A DNA stretch of 64,000 nt from Ophiura sarsii (GCA_035610835.1 CM069454.1:2791117-2855116), one strand, 5' to 3'. Positions 48,507-61,771 are shown, numbered from the stretch's first letter. Notes: generated from the sequence alone by a model not told the origin. Made by a program: numbers and translations.

Positions 48507-49617
48507 GGAAAGCATTAATGTATGCCCGACCCCGTCATAATATACATCAGCAGATGCTCTGTCTTCGTTTGTCTTTTTTTACTATTTCTGCGAAGAGAGG
48601 CTTTTCTTACTTGTGTAATTTCCTACCTCCCACTGTTAATTGTTAATAGACCGAATTAAGATATCGAATTTTAACCCTCGACTTACCTAGGCTATTTTCT
48701 GTAGGGAAAATCATCTCTCAAGAAAACTTGCACTTTGATACTTAATTGTACATTCTGAACATCACGGTAGCGTAACTGATCATGCTGATTGCCAATTTAA
48801 CAGTGCCATAGGCAAACCGTCTCTTGTGAATATACAAGCAAAATGAGCTAGTAACCTCTCCAAAAGGCGCGAAAGACTGACACTCAAATCGGGTTTATAT
48901 GAGCCATACGACTATATCGCACAACATTAAACATGATGGGTGGAAAGGAAAGCTTCAGGCTTAATGTCTGATATAAAGATGTCACGCCACATGGAATGTT
49001 GAATTGATAACGAACAAAGAAAAGAGAGAAAACAAATCTGAGCGATTATATACGAGACAAATTACTGTCACCACCCCCTCCGAAACTACTATCAGGTAAG
49101 TTTCAATCGTCAGCAAAGCTTAGAAAAATCACCGGAGTGCCGATAGCTGAACATGATAAATGCAACTCGCATAGGGACAGATTCATCAAACTAAGGCATC
49201 TGATTGAAATTCGAATTCGCAGTTATCTGTTGGTTAGCGTATTACTCTCGAGCGTGCAAGCAAATCAAATTATTCAAAATCATATCGCCATGTTCACAAA
49301 GGCATGGCAGTACGTGTAGTAGCCTCGCACAACGTAATACTTACCACACTTTGCTTCAAACTTTGGGATCTCGGCAGAAAATATTTATTACCAAATAATG
49401 TTGTATCGCTGTATGATAAAATGTCATGCATCGCGGTTTGAATGATCCTACGCCTAGAGGGTTTGATTGAAGATTTTCAAATTACTAGATTTGGCACGGA
49501 AGGTGTCCGGTTTATATTTAACAAAATCAATCAAAATTAGCCCTCCCAGTTACTTTAGAACCGCAATTTCAAATACAAACATTAGATACTGTATCCGAGC
49601 TTCACAAAAGGGTATAT
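48507..49617 (+). repeat. Large duplicated segment, part 1 (matches 61772-62879)
   Basis: Long near-identical stretches, such as GGAAAGCATTAATGTATGCC and CCTACGCCTAGAGGGTTTGA. Open frames in it are short and differ between copies, so coding is unlikely. Confidence 0.9.
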
Positions 49618-50878
49618 CATTGATCATTAATTCGCTCGACTGATTCCACAACTTGATCTAGTTGAAAAGGTGAAATAGCGAGGTCAATCGTGAGAAGTAC
49701 TTATTATTGATTGGTGCCAATTGCATTCTATTGATACAAAATTGCCCCTTTTGTTGTGCTCCCTGACACACTTTACACATACAATAGGGTACTTAAGCAC
49801 TTAACCATGATAGAATATCAGCAGAGATGATGTAAATTTAGTCCTACAGTTGAAATGTTTAAGCTAAAATGATGTTTTTTCTTAGTTTGTGAACAAATGT
49901 TGACCTAGATGTGTAATTAAAGTAATTGGGACTGTTATGACCCTCAATAATCAATCAGGTATGAGCAGGTATGAGTAAAGATAAACTTTCAATCGTGACT
50001 ATAAAACTATATGAATAAAATGAAAAACTTATTTGGCGATCGCCTTTTAAATTCTATAGAACTGCTGGTTTTTACACGAAAATGTCCACATATGGACAAT
50101 TTTTTCTTCTATTTTTCTTTTTGTATAATAAAATAGAGATATTCAGCTTGCCCTCACAGTAAAAATGTTGGTCGACTTCCATTTCCTTCTTTTCAAATTA
50201 TTGGTTTTAATATTTTTATTTTGGGTCTGATTTCAATTATTAAACATGTCGTGTTTAGAAAGCAAAGTTTATGGAACTTGAAATCAAACCTTATAGTTTA
50301 TTTTTTTAGAATATTGGATGCACAATTCATATTTCTACATCATCAATAATTGATAAATGTAAAAAAAATGTAAAAAAACCATTTAAATCTCAGAAATCGA
50401 CCTTCCTTTCTCAAATTGTCAAAATTTGAAAACAAAAAATGGCCAAAATGCCAACTTTCCATCGTCTAAAACTATTTTAAGGAAAAAAATTTCTTCAAAT
50501 TTCTTTGCACATTTTGTTTTAGAAGTACCTAAACTTTGATTATTTATAAATTTCATACCTGACTTCAATCCATAAAAGGCCTAATTAAAGTTTTGAGAAT
50601 GTGTAAATTTTTGGGAAAAAACTCAAAATCTCTGGCATTATAAACCCAAATTCAATCAGACTTTTTACATTTTCAATATTTATACATTGATAAAGAAGTC
50701 TGCATGTCAACATACTTTTTAATTACATCCTATGGTCTCAAATCCCATAAATAAAATACAATTGAACGTGTGACACAGACTTGCCATTCTACACATAGGA
50801 TTTCGCGCCCACTAGTGCACACACAACATGGCTGCATGGTTGAATTAATGATCCACGCCTCTATGCACTGCAACGCCT
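49618..50878. other. 1.26-kb stretch absent from the second copy
   Basis: Very AT-rich DNA present here but missing between 62879 and 62886. No inverted ends or target duplication were seen, so insertion here and deletion there are both possible. No gene. Confidence 0.6.
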
Positions 50879-51121
50879 GTGAGACATGCATAAGTTAGAC
50901 TAGTGCAAAGACCCTATTACGGAATAAAGCTGTATAATCCTTCAATCCGCCAAGAGAGGATTTTGTGCTAGGTTAATTCCCTGCTGTCTTACACCAAGGA
51001 TAAAACCCAAAATAACCCACATTCCGAGGTCATGAAGAGCGAATGTCAATTTATAGGTAGATTTATTGTAAAGGAAGTAATTTTCTGGATACAGTTATGA
51101 ATAATTATAATAATAATAATA

Positions 51122-51167
<46 letters not shown>

Positions 51168-51940
51168 TAATAAGACCATGCTTATATAGCGCCTTAAAAA
51201 CAACACAAAACGCTTCACAAAAACCACATCACAGACTACTCATTACCTACATGGTTAAGAATACAGACCAACCCCTTAAAAAACACCATACATGTAAGTC
51301 CAGCAGAAGTTATTTAACACAAATAACAGAATATAAACAAAACACATGGTTGTTGCGGTGGAGCAGCTGCAAATACAAAACACGTTGATAAAAATGCCGA
51401 AAAACAGGCGCAATTCATAAATAAAAAGTTACAACGTATATCTAAATCATTAAGTAATCGATCAGATTTACACTGGCCAATCGCTAGACTAAGCGTGTTT
51501 GTTTAGACGTGAATGTGAAGGTCCGCTGCATAGTAATACAGGATTAATACATTCGTTTGACGTGCGGGTAGAAGAAAGCGTGGTTTGTGGTTTAAATATA
51601 TTTCATGCAATACGATCTACAGTTGAGGCAAAAACCAACTGACACCATCCATAGTATGTACTTTGAGACGTGACGTACGACTTCATTAAAGGACATGTCC
51701 GTGGTTATAATAATGTAACCTTTTTGACGATTATAAGTGTAATTCGACACGTTAGTTACCAATCAACGTCGTATTTGTTTATCTCTAGTCGATTCAAATT
51801 TCATTCCGAGTTCTATAATAGATAATTTCGTCAAAAGGTCTATGGATGAACCCATTTATGTTTATAGTAATACTGCCCCACTAAGACATTGCCCGTAACC
51901 ATCCTTCTCGCTACACATTCCTTCCTTGCCACAATCTGGT
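50879..51940 (+). repeat. Large duplicated segment, part 2 (matches 62886-63875)
   Basis: Resumes homology with the right-hand copy from GTGAGACAT to TTCCTTGCCACAAT. It includes the (AAT)n tract and LINE-like end at 51107-51240 in both copies. Confidence 0.9.
51107..51240 (-). mobile_element. LINE or SINE 3' end with (ATT)n tail
   Basis: On the minus strand: GTTTTTGTGAAGCG, AAGGCGCTATATAAGCATGG, then (ATT)n. It is a different 3'-end family from that at 57092, shared with 63129-63230. Confidence 0.65.
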
Positions 51941-52791
51941 TCCACGCAATCGCCTGGTCGATGTCGTGTCACGATCCGCAGGGCTATCAACTTCCGAAAG
52001 CAAGAAAAGGTTTTTTTAAGCTGGTTTGTAAAGCGCAGTTTGCAGAGTCTCTGACATGTACACACGCGGCCCGGTTTCGATCTCCGGCTCATGGAGAGAC
52101 TAATATTACCCATCAAATTTAACCGTGTTTCTCCCCTGATAGTTTAATTCACAAAAACACGCACGGAAAATTAGGATTAAGGAATATAAGAAATCCTAAA
52201 ATAAGCCCCTCAACCAGATTTATATTTATGAAACCAACAAATTTGATGATAAAACAAGGTAATTGTAGGAGTTCTGATATTTACAACCCTCCTGGTTGTT
52301 GCCGGTACTCGAAATGGATGCAGTTCTCATCCTTTTATATAATTTAGGGTAGTTTTACCACTTTCCGATACCCCAGGCATACAATTTGCAGGATTGTAAA
52401 AACCAAATAATATGAATTATAATAATTATGATAAGGCGATTATTCGTTGTTTTAGAGATTTGTTTGATTAACTAATTCAAAAAATTCATTGGTTGACAGT
52501 CATGTGGGTATTTCCATCGTTAGAAACCTCTATACAAATACCACCTGCATTTGATGATGCTAACTTTCTTTTCTAACAAACGTGTATTGAAATAGGATAC
52601 TGCATGGCAAACAAATGTTGGCTGATGTGCAAATCTCTCCCATTGCTTCACCAGCGTCTACTTCTTGTTCTATGATAACGTAAGCATTGCCCTGCATATA
52701 GAGCATTGTATCTCGAGAAGGTTTTATTGAACCTCAGCAATTCCCCCAATATGGAAAAACTCGTTTCTATCATAAAATGACTTGTCTTTGT
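51941..52791. other. Unassigned DNA with a possible EGF-like stretch
   Basis: The minus-strand frame crossing 51880-51965 reads C-x4-C-x5-C-x8-C, with DCGKEGMC and GYGQC, resembling half of an EGF domain. No clear splice sites bracket it and its duplicate near 63810-63875 carries a stop. Chance or a decayed exon are equally possible. Confidence 0.25.
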
Positions 52792-54575
52792 AAAGGCTCT
52801 GTTACACCATAGCGTATGGCATGAACGTGGCCTGAACGTATGCCGACGTATTAAAAATAAAATAAAATCAGAGTCCAAGAACGTCCAAGAACGTCCAACT
52901 TCCTAAAGGCCCTGTCACACCATAGCGTGTGGCCTGAACGTGGCCTGAACGTATGCCGACGTATTCAAAAAATAGCTCGAAAATTGTCAGAGTCCAAGAA
53001 CGTCCAAGAACGTCCAACTTCCCAACGAATTGCGTAGGAAAAGTCGACATCGGTGATGGAATGGACGTATCCATAGCGTATCCATAGCGTATTAAACGTA
53101 TACATAGCGTAAGACTAACGTATTGATAGCGTATCACTAACTTATAACAAACTTATGACAGCGTATCACAGCGTATGCGATCGGCGAGCGTATACCAACG
53201 TATGCTTAACGTATTCGAAGCGTATGTCTGCCGTGTTCGACGTATCCTCAGCGTATCCTCGGCGAACAACGAACACGTGACTTATGCCGCTGCAGAAATT
53301 GAGTTTCGTACACGGCGGGACAAGTGTTACCAGTTCAAGTAAACGCAGCCTAGATGATAACTATTAAAATATCTAGAAGGGTAAATAGGTCCAAGCTATA
53401 ACTTACGACGATAGTAACATACCTCTAACGTATGTCAGCGTATGTCTAACGTATGTCAGCGTTTGTAAACGTATGTCTAACGTACCACGAACCTATCGGG
53501 AACTTATGCTGAACGTAAGTTAAGCACACGTTGAGTACGTCGATAAATTTTGAACATGCTCAATAATTTTTCGCGGGCTCGACGTGTTCCAAATTTTCAC
53601 AACGTATCACAGCGTGCTCTTAACGTAAACGACGTATCCCCAACTTACCCCTAACTTGTATCAGCGTACACCAACGTACGCCAACGTTTTTTTCGATATT
53701 TCGCATACGTTGTCATATGTTCAGGCGATACGCCATGGTGTGACAGGGCTACCGTACAGCTAGCGAGCATTCGGCGTTTTGGGAACTTATGGAGGGTTTG
53801 AGTATATAAATGGGTCCCTTGAGTATCTCATCCTCACTTCTTCATGGTCTGTCGTGCTGAACACATCAACCCATCATCATACGCTACGAATACGCTACGC
53901 TACGTTAAGTATACGTTAAGCATACGTTAGTCATACGCCCGCATACGCTCGCATACGCTGTGATACGCTGTCATAAGTATGTTATAAGTTAGTGATACGC
54001 TATCAATACGTTAGTCATACACTATATATACGTTCAATACGCTATGGATACGCTATGGATACGTGACAGGGCCTTACACGATCGCCCGGCATAAGGTGAA
54101 TACGTGAGAATACGTCGAAACTCGTTGGAAATACGTCAGGCATACGTTAGACATACGGCACATATACGTTATCAACTCGTTATCACTACGTTGGCTGTAC
54201 GTTTCCTCGTCAGCATACGTTCATCAACGTATACAAACTTACGAGTAACGTGCGAGTAACGTACCACTAACGTATGTCAGCGTATGTCAACGTATATTTA
54301 ACGTACCACAAACTTACCGGGAACTTATGCAGAACGTATTAAGCACACGTTGAGTACGTCGATAAATTTTTAGCATGCCCAATATTTTTTCGCGAGCTCG
54401 ACGTGTTCCAAATTGTCACAGCGTATCACAGCGTATCACAGCGTGCTCTTAACGTAAACGACGTATTCCCAACTTACCCCTAACATATATCAGCGTACAC
54501 CAATGTACACCAACGTAGTTTTCGATATTTCGCATACGTTGGCATACGTTCAGGCGATACGCCATGAGGACCTTT
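52792..54575. mobile_element. 1.8-kb foldback element packed with ACGTAT motifs
   Basis: Outer ends TAAAGGCTCTGTTACACC and the complement of ATGAGGACCTTTA are inverted. A second set, AAAGGCCCTGTCACACC at 52905 and GGTGTGACAGGGCT at 53750, lies inside, and another GACAGGGCC at 54064. The arms are built of dozens of AACGTATG, AGCGTATC and complementary words. 53440-53750 and 54270-54570 are two near-identical right ends in the same orientation, while 53870-54060 mirrors 53050-53210. It is therefore a composite of nested or rearranged copies of one family. No transposase. Confidence 0.8.
53803..53846 (+). promoter_or_regulatory. Core-promoter-like sequence at the centre of the ACGTAT element
   Basis: TATATAAA (53803-53810) is followed 30-40 bp later by TCCTCACTTCTTC and an ATG at 53844 that opens a frame of only about 26 codons. 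It could be the remnant of the transposase promoter and first codons of the parent element. Chance cannot be excluded. Confidence 0.35.
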
Positions 54576-55239
54576 ATGAAAATACGTACATTCGTCAAAT
54601 TGCCCTAGATATCAGCACGGTTTTGGCCGACACACGGAGTAGCGCAACTATGTCGCACTATAGTGTTTCCATGAAGTATTGATCTTGATAAAGTACATAA
54701 CCATGTAATTTGAGACTATAGGCAGACCATTGGCCCACTTAGATATACCATCTGAAAATAAAATGGGCAAATAGCCATTCGAAATAATTGAATTACGTCC
54801 GGTATGGATCATGACATCTACTCAATCTTGAGATCAGGTTTTTAGAGAAGGGAAATCGATGCGTTCGATATCAATCAAATGGTTGATGTAAGAACTATTT
54901 CATCCACGCTGTGGATGAATTAAAACGTTTTCATTGACACATTGTCATGCATTGCCAACCAGTTTTTAGGAGAAACAGGTCGATCCACATAGGCCTATCT
55001 CTACCCTACAATATAGAAATATTTGATATATTTCCCAGTTCGCAAGTCTCATCTGTTTGTGCGAACATATTAGCATCGAATAAACTGAAATATGAAATTA
55101 ATTTTGACATAACTCACATCAAGTTTGTTAAGACGGGTCATTGCACACTTTCCCTATACACGGCCTGGGTGGCTGGCTACGTCTGAGAGTTTCAATGGAA
55201 GATGCCCTCCGATAGCTTGTAATGAAACCGCGCAGACGA
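54576..55239. other. Unassigned DNA
   Basis: No gene or repeat recognised. Confidence 0.5.
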
Positions 55240-57091
55240 CAGAAGGACAGCGTTCATACACAATTTATTTTTCATAAAGACCAACAAGTGTAACTGGCTG
55301 TTAACCCAGCAATTATAGGACGTACATTTGCCCAGTAATGGCTTAAACCCGTCTACTTCAGGCAAATGATGTAAACCTATATTGTTATTGACTAGTTGGA
55401 TGGCCATGTGTTCGCCGCACTTACAGTTCCGGTTTCGATAACAGTTCGATAACAGCTTATGCCCAAACAAGTTTTGAAAATTAGCTCATTCATCGTAACA
55501 TCTATTCAATCGTCCCCATCGTACAGAGAAATAATAGATGATAGCACTAGTAATGTTAGCTACAACACGAAAGAACAGTCCATACATTTCTTGAATGATA
55601 ATTACTAAGAACGTGTACCTAAGGCAATTCTTAGCATTCATATAACGTACTTTTGAATTGGTTAGAACCAGTATCTTTTATCAAATGGCATAGTGTATAT
55701 TTTATTATACATACGTAATGCAACGTTACTGGACGTGGCAGGAATATTATATTTCCTTCCTATTTTCATGCCAATCACTCATCAGTCGTCAAATTCGAGT
55801 AACCTATCTCAGCGTTTTATCGAGACGGAGTCTCACAAAGAAAAGCAAAGTTTATTGTATTACATTTGAATAGATAATATCATCTGTTGGGTAATTTACT
55901 TAATGTCATTTCTTATTGGATATAGAAAATAACAACTTCTCTTTGTCGTGCATATGCTGTCGTTCCAGACAATATATGGCGGTAGATTCAAGTAAGCTCT
56001 CTTTTATATTATTACATTTTAGCTACTTATAAACTAGCGTCATGCATGGAAAAAACACAGTTTTCCGATCAATCATAATCGACTTATAAGATAAGAGAAG
56101 CTGAGCTTCACTTTGAATGGGATGGGAAACCAATTGAAGGTTGACAGCACTTACCAAATAAAAAAATTGTATACACATTCTGTAAGCCTGGTAAGTGGTT
56201 TTGTGTTGTAAGAGATATCAATCTGAAAGCGCGTGCGGCATGTTAGACTATATTCCACTAGGTTTTGCCTTTAGGGGTTTTAGTTCACTTCTATTTGTAT
56301 GGTAAAGGCGATGCTATAACTTTTAAAAAGGTTATGATATTCTAATCGCGGTGAAGCACTTTCAAGAATCAGAAGTTTTCCGTGAAAGTTTGCTAATGGA
56401 ATAATTAAACCTCCAGTCATGACTCATTTTACACCACTCCTACATTGCGACATCGGCCAATCACAATAATGTTACACTTTATAAGGACGGTTATGTGTAC
56501 GCTCAACAGACAATTGAATTGATAAAAAGTGCCCGGCGGCAATTCACAATAATGTCACTCTTTATATTAGGACTGTTATTTTTGCACTCAACAGACAATT
56601 GATAAAATAGTACTCAGATGTCTGCATATCAATCCATCGTATGCAATAGTAATCACTGGTTAATGGCAGGGTGTAAAAGCACCCTGAAACCATTACTTTC
56701 AATGACAGATCAGCTACTTAAGGCCATACCGTTGAACCGCAGTGGCAACTCGCTGTCGGATCCGTAGTCGCATATTTCGTACTATGCCCACAAGCGGGAA
56801 TTGCACACTTTTAGTTGGCAAAATGGTGTTGACACCGTGTTTCCTGAATTTCAGAAGCCACATGACTCTATAATTGTCTCCAGCGTTAAATGCTACATAA
56901 TCAATGCATAACCTATAGCGTTCAATATTAGAACGCCAACGCAGCTAGCTGAGTATCTAGATATGAGGATTACAATCCGACGTAGGAGATTGTATTAACA
57001 TTTAATATTTGCTTGGATCTTTTTTTGTCATATCCACAGATAAAACTGATTTGTTTAGATGTGAATATGAAGAATTGCTGTAATACAATGT
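55240..57091 (+). repeat. Large duplicated segment, copy Y
   Basis: The most continuous copy of the family also at 37505-39720 and 42895-44085. It ends at GCTGTAATACAATG, where the LINE begins. Copy Z continues past that point with unrelated sequence, marking the insertion site. Confidence 0.8.
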
Positions 57092-58042
57092 TTGATGCGC
57101 AGAAGCTTGTATTTTAGAAATCAAGTCGTGGATGTCTGTAAACAAGCTGAAATTGAATGATGATAAGACAGAGTTTTTAATTATGACCTCCAGATTCAAT
57201 CAACGTAAAATATGTGATCATCATATCAATATTGACACTTCTTCTGTTCTTGCTTCAAAATCTGCTCGGAACTTAGGAATTGTGTTTGATAATAATCTAT
57301 GTATGGATGTTCAAGTTCGACGGATATGCCAATCAGTGTATTATCATATACGGAATGTCAATAGCATAAGGAAAATGTTAACATTTGAAACCGCAGCTAC
57401 TATCGTCCATGCTCTTATAACTTCTCGTATTGACAATGGCAATTCTCTTCTTTTTGGCATCACTGATCACTTACTTCACAAACTACAACTCGCTCAAAAT
57501 GCAGCTGCTCGCATTTTCACTAAGACCAGGAAATTTGATCATATCACTCCAATTTTGAAAGATCTCCACTGGCTTCCTGTTCGCGAAAGGATTCATTTCA
57601 AACTTCTTCTTTTAACTTGGAAAGCTTTGCATGGCACTTCACCAACTTATATTGCTAATCTTCTTGTTCCATATCATCCAAAACGTACTCTCCGGTCATC
57701 TGATAAACTTTTACTTGTTGTTCCACGGACTACTTCTTCATTTGGAGATCGCGCATTTTCGGTTGCTGCACCAACTCTCTGGAACTCACTACCTTATAAT
57801 TTAAGATGCTGTGATTCACTTGACTCTTTTAAGAACTTGTTGAAAACAAGATTATTTGACTCAGTTTATAATTGATTTCTTTGTATTATATACATGTACA
57901 TGTATATACATGTATATGCAAATCATCCTTGTTTATGTATTTTTCATGTTAATTTGTATTTTTGTTTTATATGTTGCGCCTCGGAATAGTTTTACCTAGA
58001 TTGACGGCGCATTATAAATGCCATTATTATTATTATCTCAAC
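57092..58042 (+). mobile_element. 5'-truncated CR1/L2-type LINE
   Basis: Contains the C-terminal third of ORF2 and a 3' UTR with GCGCCTCGGAATAGTTTTAC, GACGGCGCATTATAAATG and a short (ATT)n tail. The 3' 115 bp is essentially the insertion in the transposase gene at 32361-32477. No clear target duplication. Confidence 0.9.
57099..57875 (+). pseudogene. LINE ORF2 C-terminal part (RT end and thumb)
   Basis: An open frame of about 258 codons starts within RT at EACILEIKSWM and continues with KLKLNDDKTEFLIM, LGIVFDNNL, HALITSRIDNGNSLLFG, LHWLPVRERIHFK and FGDRAFSVAAPTLWNSLP. These are the standard blocks downstream of the YADD motif in CR1/L2-type elements. The catalytic part is missing because of 5' truncation. 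The frame is otherwise intact, indicating a fairly young insertion. Confidence 0.9.
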
Positions 58043-58423
58043 AGTTACCTTAGCAGTCATTTGACGTAGGCGATTTGAAAGTGTGAATGATAATTCTATC
58101 TGTTTTCATGATGAAATCTCCAGTTGATATGGCATATGGACTCGGTAATAATTATATTTTAGAGAAAAATTGCAACAATAATATATTGTTCGAGAGTATT
58201 ATTATCATTACGATATTTTGTTTTCATTTCCTTTTGAGAGGAATTGACAGTGGTCTGTACTGCTACTGTTTCTTTTTTCTTATCGTAAGCGAGCACAAAC
58301 ATTTAAGTCATGACAATGACCTTATTATATATAACTGCATTCTATTCATTTTTAATATGATTCCATATTTATTTATTTTTGATCAAATTGAATAGAAATC
58401 CTAATGACTTTACACAGGTTATA
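58043..58423. other. Unassigned AT-rich DNA
   Basis: A hydrophobic 102-codon frame (58087-58395) is AT-rich and shows no conserved motif. Confidence 0.4.
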
Positions 58424-58427
58424 TTAA

Positions 58428-58648
58428 CACTTTTCACGCGGATAATGGTTTTACCATAATTGTACTAAACAGATTTTTCAGAAACCCTTCTCAACTTTCA
58501 AAGTCTTATCTCAAGAATTACTGAACCAATGTTAGGCATGTTTGTACTTATTTCAATGTATTTCACATGGCAATTTCAAATATGAAATTAAAAATGTTTT
58601 GACATATTTGAAACATTTTGTGACATTTTGGAATGTCGTCTGCAGTGT
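58428..58648. mobile_element. piggyBac-type TTAA miniature element, right end lost
   Basis: TTAA (58424-58427) and CACTTTTCACGCGG, then about 215 bp matching 39732-39970 up to GGAATGTCGTCTGCAG. The terminal GCCTGCCGCGTGG and second TTAA are missing. Confidence 0.8.
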
Positions 58649-60289
58649 TATTCGAAAATCCGAACTGTTTTTCTACCCAAAGGGTTTGAAATCCAGACTT
58701 TTCCCACGAAAGCATTGGAAATCGTGACTTGTTGTCTCTTTCTAAGCGACTTCCAAATATCTGCATATTATAAGTGGAGTCCCCTTTAGAGGGGTTCGGA
58801 AGATTCAGATTGATTTTTGATGATTAATTGGAACCAGATATCCATATATTTTTTTGAAGTTGCTCTTGGAAATCCGGGAATTTTATAAATTGAAAAATTA
58901 CCCCTATATATGGGGTGTGCACCTATTTTCTGGAATAGCCAAATTATACTAGGCCTAGTTAAGCTCAATAGTATAGCATGTGCCCAAAATTTGATTTTTG
59001 GATAAGATATCACATGTTGAGCTACGTATAAGTTCAACGTCATTAACCGGTGAAACCGCAATCAATTTAACGCCACAAATTTTGTTCACGTTGAGATCAG
59101 TAAAACCGCAATCAATTTAACACATATATTGTCACCGCCCAAATCTTATATTCCTATTTGAGAAAGAACTCCGTCTTTGTAGACTGATTTAACTTTATTA
59201 ATTATGACGTGTATATTATGTGTATGGACATTTAACCTGTAACCGTTGCAAGAACAGAGCTACCCTCTACCACATTCTTAATCATTGTTCTGTCTCTCTT
59301 GACCAGGGCAGATTTACGTGGCGCCACAATAATATTCCATCCTTAAAAGACCCCATACTTAAGTCGATTTTGTATACTTATGATGCTAATAAAGTGATGT
59401 GAAATTAAATATTGTGAGTGTTTTTTAATCGTTGTCATATGGTACATACTTGTTATTGATATTATTATTACTAGTAGGAGTCCCAGAGCTTTAAATCTGG
59501 CTTCAAAATGGTTTGACCTATGACCTCCGAACATACTCCTAAATTTGTATTTTTATGATAACTGCATTTGTCATCTACAAGAGTAAAGAGTCCTGCTCTT
59601 ATAGTTCTCTTGCGAAATTATGTTAATGGCAATGACTGTATTTCTCTATATATTCACATGTATGAAATCAAATAAAGCAACCCGTGTTAGGGGTAGGGGT
59701 AGTATTATGGCTATAACATTTGGCAAAAACTGCTCTACAAGTTGTTATAGTAATTTATTTCCTAATGATAATGTTAAAGGTATTTTATCAAAATTGAACA
59801 ACGGAGATTATCAGAAATTGGTTTAAAATGCCGATTTTTTTTAAAACCTTTTTCCATTGTTCCATCTGATTTGTGACCGTTATCCGGACATTACAATGAA
59901 AATAGCTATTATTATAAGTCAAGTGGTTCTTTCTAAAACTAAATATACATAATTAGTTACTCCACTATTATTATTATTATTATTTATTATTATAATGATA
60001 AGTAATTTTGACATATCCTTTAACTTTTATGGTCAAAACAGCCCCTACTCTTACCATAGGTTCTATCATTTCATGTCTGCTATGTGAATACATAGGGAAA
60101 TATTATCATCGCCATAGCATAAGTTTACAAGAGAATCTCAAGACTCAAGAGCAGGACTCATTTTTCTTGTACTTCTAAAGTTGAGGTCTGGGGCTCATAC
60201 TATACCTACATTTTTGAAAAAATTTGATGTTATTGTATAATATGTATCATGGGATGAAATAAAAAAAAAATCTCTTGAACACTTGCTTT
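58649..60289. other. Unassigned AT-rich DNA
   Basis: No gene or repeat recognised in 1.6 kb. Confidence 0.5.
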
Positions 60290-60868
60290 GATACTTAATA
60301 TTATACATGAATTCTGAACAGTCCGTCATTAAATAAGACGCTTCCCTTACTATCCATCTTTTATCTTTAATATTGCGCGATAGTTCTATGTTGCATATAG
60401 ACAGTCATTCTCGCCAATCGGGAAGGTTGCTACATCTTTGCTTATATTTCGAAGAGACGGCATGCCTATGGCACTGTTAAATTTGCAATCAGTATTGCTA
60501 CCGTGAGGTTTATAATGTATAATATTAAGTGTCAAAGCAAAGTGCAAGTGTTCAAGAGATTTTTTATTTACTTTAGTCGATGATACATATTATACAATAA
60601 CATCAATATTGTGTCGGGGTGCTAAAACGAAGTGTGTTAGTTTAGACATGAGTGTGATGGTCTGCTGCATAATAATACAGGATAATAGCAGGAAATTGGC
60701 ATTTCACATGGGGAATAAGAAAGCGTGGCTGATGGTTTTACACGGGGGGTTGACTCGGAAACGTATGCCCTACGCCGTCTATTTTGCAAATGTAAGATTT
60801 AGTAATTGATCGTTCATGTTACCCACACTTTCAACGAATTTGAACACGCAGTTCGGTTTTTTACACAG
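60290..60868 (+). repeat. Duplicated segment related to 45836-46325 and 39971-40180
   Basis: 60300-60530 is the reverse-oriented copy of the segment at 39971-40180. 60600-60868 matches the reverse complement of 45836-46090, and more weakly 51487-51600. Confidence 0.65.
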
Positions 60869-60910
60869 CGCCTCGGAATATGCTACCTAAATAGATTGCG
60901 CGTTATAAAT

Positions 60911-60948
<38 letters not shown>
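60869..60948 (+). mobile_element. LINE or SINE 3' end with (ATT)n tail
   Basis: GCGCCTCGGAATATGCTACC, GATTGCGCGTTATAAATTC, then (ATT)n. Same family as 45768-45835. Confidence 0.75.
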
Positions 60949-60950
<2 letters not shown>

Positions 60951-61771
60951 ACCGAAATCGATACCTCTTGATCCGCTACTGAGTAATTTACTATAGACCC
61001 AGATATGGCCGTGTAGCAACAACATGCTGCTGTAAACAGTCTAACACATAAAATACATGTACATTTACGCACACTGTATTGCGGCAAGTAAAAGGAAATA
61101 TTATCGTATAAGAACCTTCAAAAGAATCATACCAAAGATTTCCCTTGTGCCTTAAATGAGTTATTGTGTTGAAAATATTGACTAATATTATAAGCGTAAA
61201 GCACGGTCGTGATTTAGAAGGCATGGTGTGACTTCGTATTCAACAAAGTACCGATTTGCCCAGGCTTGGCAATTATTTTAAGACTGGTTTCCCAATTTTG
61301 CGATTGGTCGTGTTTGTAGATATCGAGGAATAAGCATATTTTTTGTCTCTGATACTGGTATCGTCCGATACAAAGTCAGTGTTCTAGTATCGGAAGATTC
61401 TGGGACAATAGGTAGCATGTGTATCAGTATTGCCCGATACTGGAACATAAACACGTAATACTGGAACAATGAAATGGTACCAGTAGCGAGTGATACTGGT
61501 ATGCCAGTACTGTTAGTTGGGACCTAAATTACACTTACTATCGAAAGGGAAAGAATTGTTGGGCGTAAATTGGCTTTGCGGTAAACGTTTAACTTAGTTC
61601 AATCAAAACGGGATACAATCGGCCGATCGTAAAACAATGTCAGAGAGAAAATGCTTACAATCTGGTTTTAAACATGAGGAAATTATTAGTATGATATAGA
61701 AATAAAACAAATGTTCAAATATATTTAGCCTCATTGTCAAGGTTTGTTTTAGATATGATGAAATCATAGAA
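60949..61771. other. Unassigned DNA with a GATACTGG motif cluster
   Basis: 61340-61510 carries about seven GATACTGG/AGTATCG-like words in both orientations. No gene recognised. Confidence 0.45.

Noticed and set aside
52800..54570. CRISPR-like or ordinary satellite array
   Set aside because: Motifs are short, irregularly spaced and in both orientations within defined inverted ends. There are no fixed repeat-spacer units.
58087..58395. 102-codon hydrophobic frame, possible membrane protein
   Set aside because: Hydrophobicity follows from T-rich codons. No conserved motif, no neighbouring exon signals.
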